In this document: positions 63,856 through 64,000 of the stretch, in pieces
Layout of the letters: each line of letters starts with the position of its first letter
Position numbering within the stretch: the first letter of the stretch is position 1
Origin: Stentor coeruleus
Lineage: Eukaryota > Ciliophora > Heterotrichea > Heterotrichida > Stentoridae
DNA length: 64,000 nt
Direction of reading: 5' to 3'
Assembly: GCA_001970955.1 (NCBI GenBank)
Contig: MPUH01000200.1
Span: forward strand, 19,468 to 83,467
The notes under the pieces: model-generated
What the model was told of the DNA's origin: nothing
What the model saw: only the letters and a program-made list of their open reading frames with translations
Databases searched by the model: none
Translations under genes and position numbers: made by a program

Positions 63856-64000
63856 TTATGCCAAACCACACAATCTACAAATGATATAGAAAAAGCCTCC
63901 TATAAAAACACATGAATAAATTAAAGGGACGCAGATTGTTATAGGAATAGCGCAGAGTACTTGCTGGCAACGGGTAAAATGAGGAATTACTTCATTATCC
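63856..64000 (-). CDS. RBR E3 ligase, copy F, 3' fragment (partial)
   Basis: The last 47 codons of a sixth paralog run off the window end. The visible sequence (HFTRCQQVLCAIPITICVPL then a membrane span) is closest to copy D, ending in RLCGLA and TAA at 63858-63856. It contains only the C-terminal membrane part. The remainder of the gene lies beyond position 64000. Confidence 0.85.
   Translation of the reverse strand, partial: DNEVIPHFTRCQQVLCAIPITICVPLIYSCVFIGGFFYIICRLCGLA

Noticed and set aside
1-64000. CRISPR arrays, rRNA or clear tRNA genes, telomere repeats
   Set aside because: None was seen on reading both strands; tRNA detection by eye is limited.

Overview
The window looks like macronuclear chromosome sequence of a heterotrich ciliate, most probably Stentor coeruleus or a close relative. 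The DNA is AT-rich, genes are short-spaced with tiny AT-rich gaps, and TAA, TAG and TGA all end genes (standard code). Several genes are interrupted by introns of exactly 15 nt (GT...AG), which is the hallmark of Stentor. I could verify eight such introns by reading-frame and family conservation. Gene content (copine, SHIPPO-repeat protein, Aurora-like kinase, cyclic-nucleotide-gated channel, SPAG1-like TPR protein, sorting nexin, chitin synthase, RBR ubiquitin ligases) is eukaryotic and fits a ciliate. This assignment is inference; no species marker is present.

Layout. 1-10.3 kb: 5'-partial LRR protein, a dispersed repeat with a coding-like body, copine, a membrane histidine kinase with one 15-nt intron, two small hypothetical genes, and an MBOAT acyltransferase broken by assembly joins. 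10.8-19 kb: SHIPPO-repeat (CIMAP/ODF3-like) protein, DOT1-like methyltransferase, PX sorting nexin (intron), SLP-2-like stomatin, SPAG1-like TPR protein (intron), an F-box-like N-myristoylation candidate, and a second, decayed copy of the dispersed repeat. 19-27 kb: a 1.2-kilo-residue coiled-coil/EF-hand protein with an 11-residue tandem repeat tail, a C2-domain protein separated from it by one in-frame TAA, an Aurora-like kinase with a long coiled-coil tail, and a small mitochondrial-type protein. 27.5-28.9 kb: a decayed TIM44-like pseudogene. 30-49 kb: C2H2 zinc finger protein, two coiled-coil proteins, protein disulfide isomerase, CBM20 protein, small membrane and basic proteins, EF-hand protein, SCP/FCP1-type phosphatase, a CNG-type channel with an unusual GQE pore, and chitin synthase.

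49.6-64 kb is the most unusual part: a cluster of six RING-IBR-RING (RBR) E3 ligase paralogs with an N-terminal UBA-like region and C-terminal membrane segments. All five copies whose 5' half lies in the window share a 15-nt intron at the same codon. In one copy the intron has no stop, so an ORF caller reads through it. Copies C+D and E+F form a roughly 5.6-kb tandem duplication of a two-gene unit including flanks. Copy E has lost its start codon and 5' flank through a deletion of about 420 bp, and copy B has lost two zinc cysteines of RING2. A Tc1/mariner transposase remnant lies between the two duplicated units.

Eight single N bases occur; seven of them are flanked by near-identical direct duplications and are best read as unmerged contig joins, not biology. 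They break one gene and the dispersed repeat.
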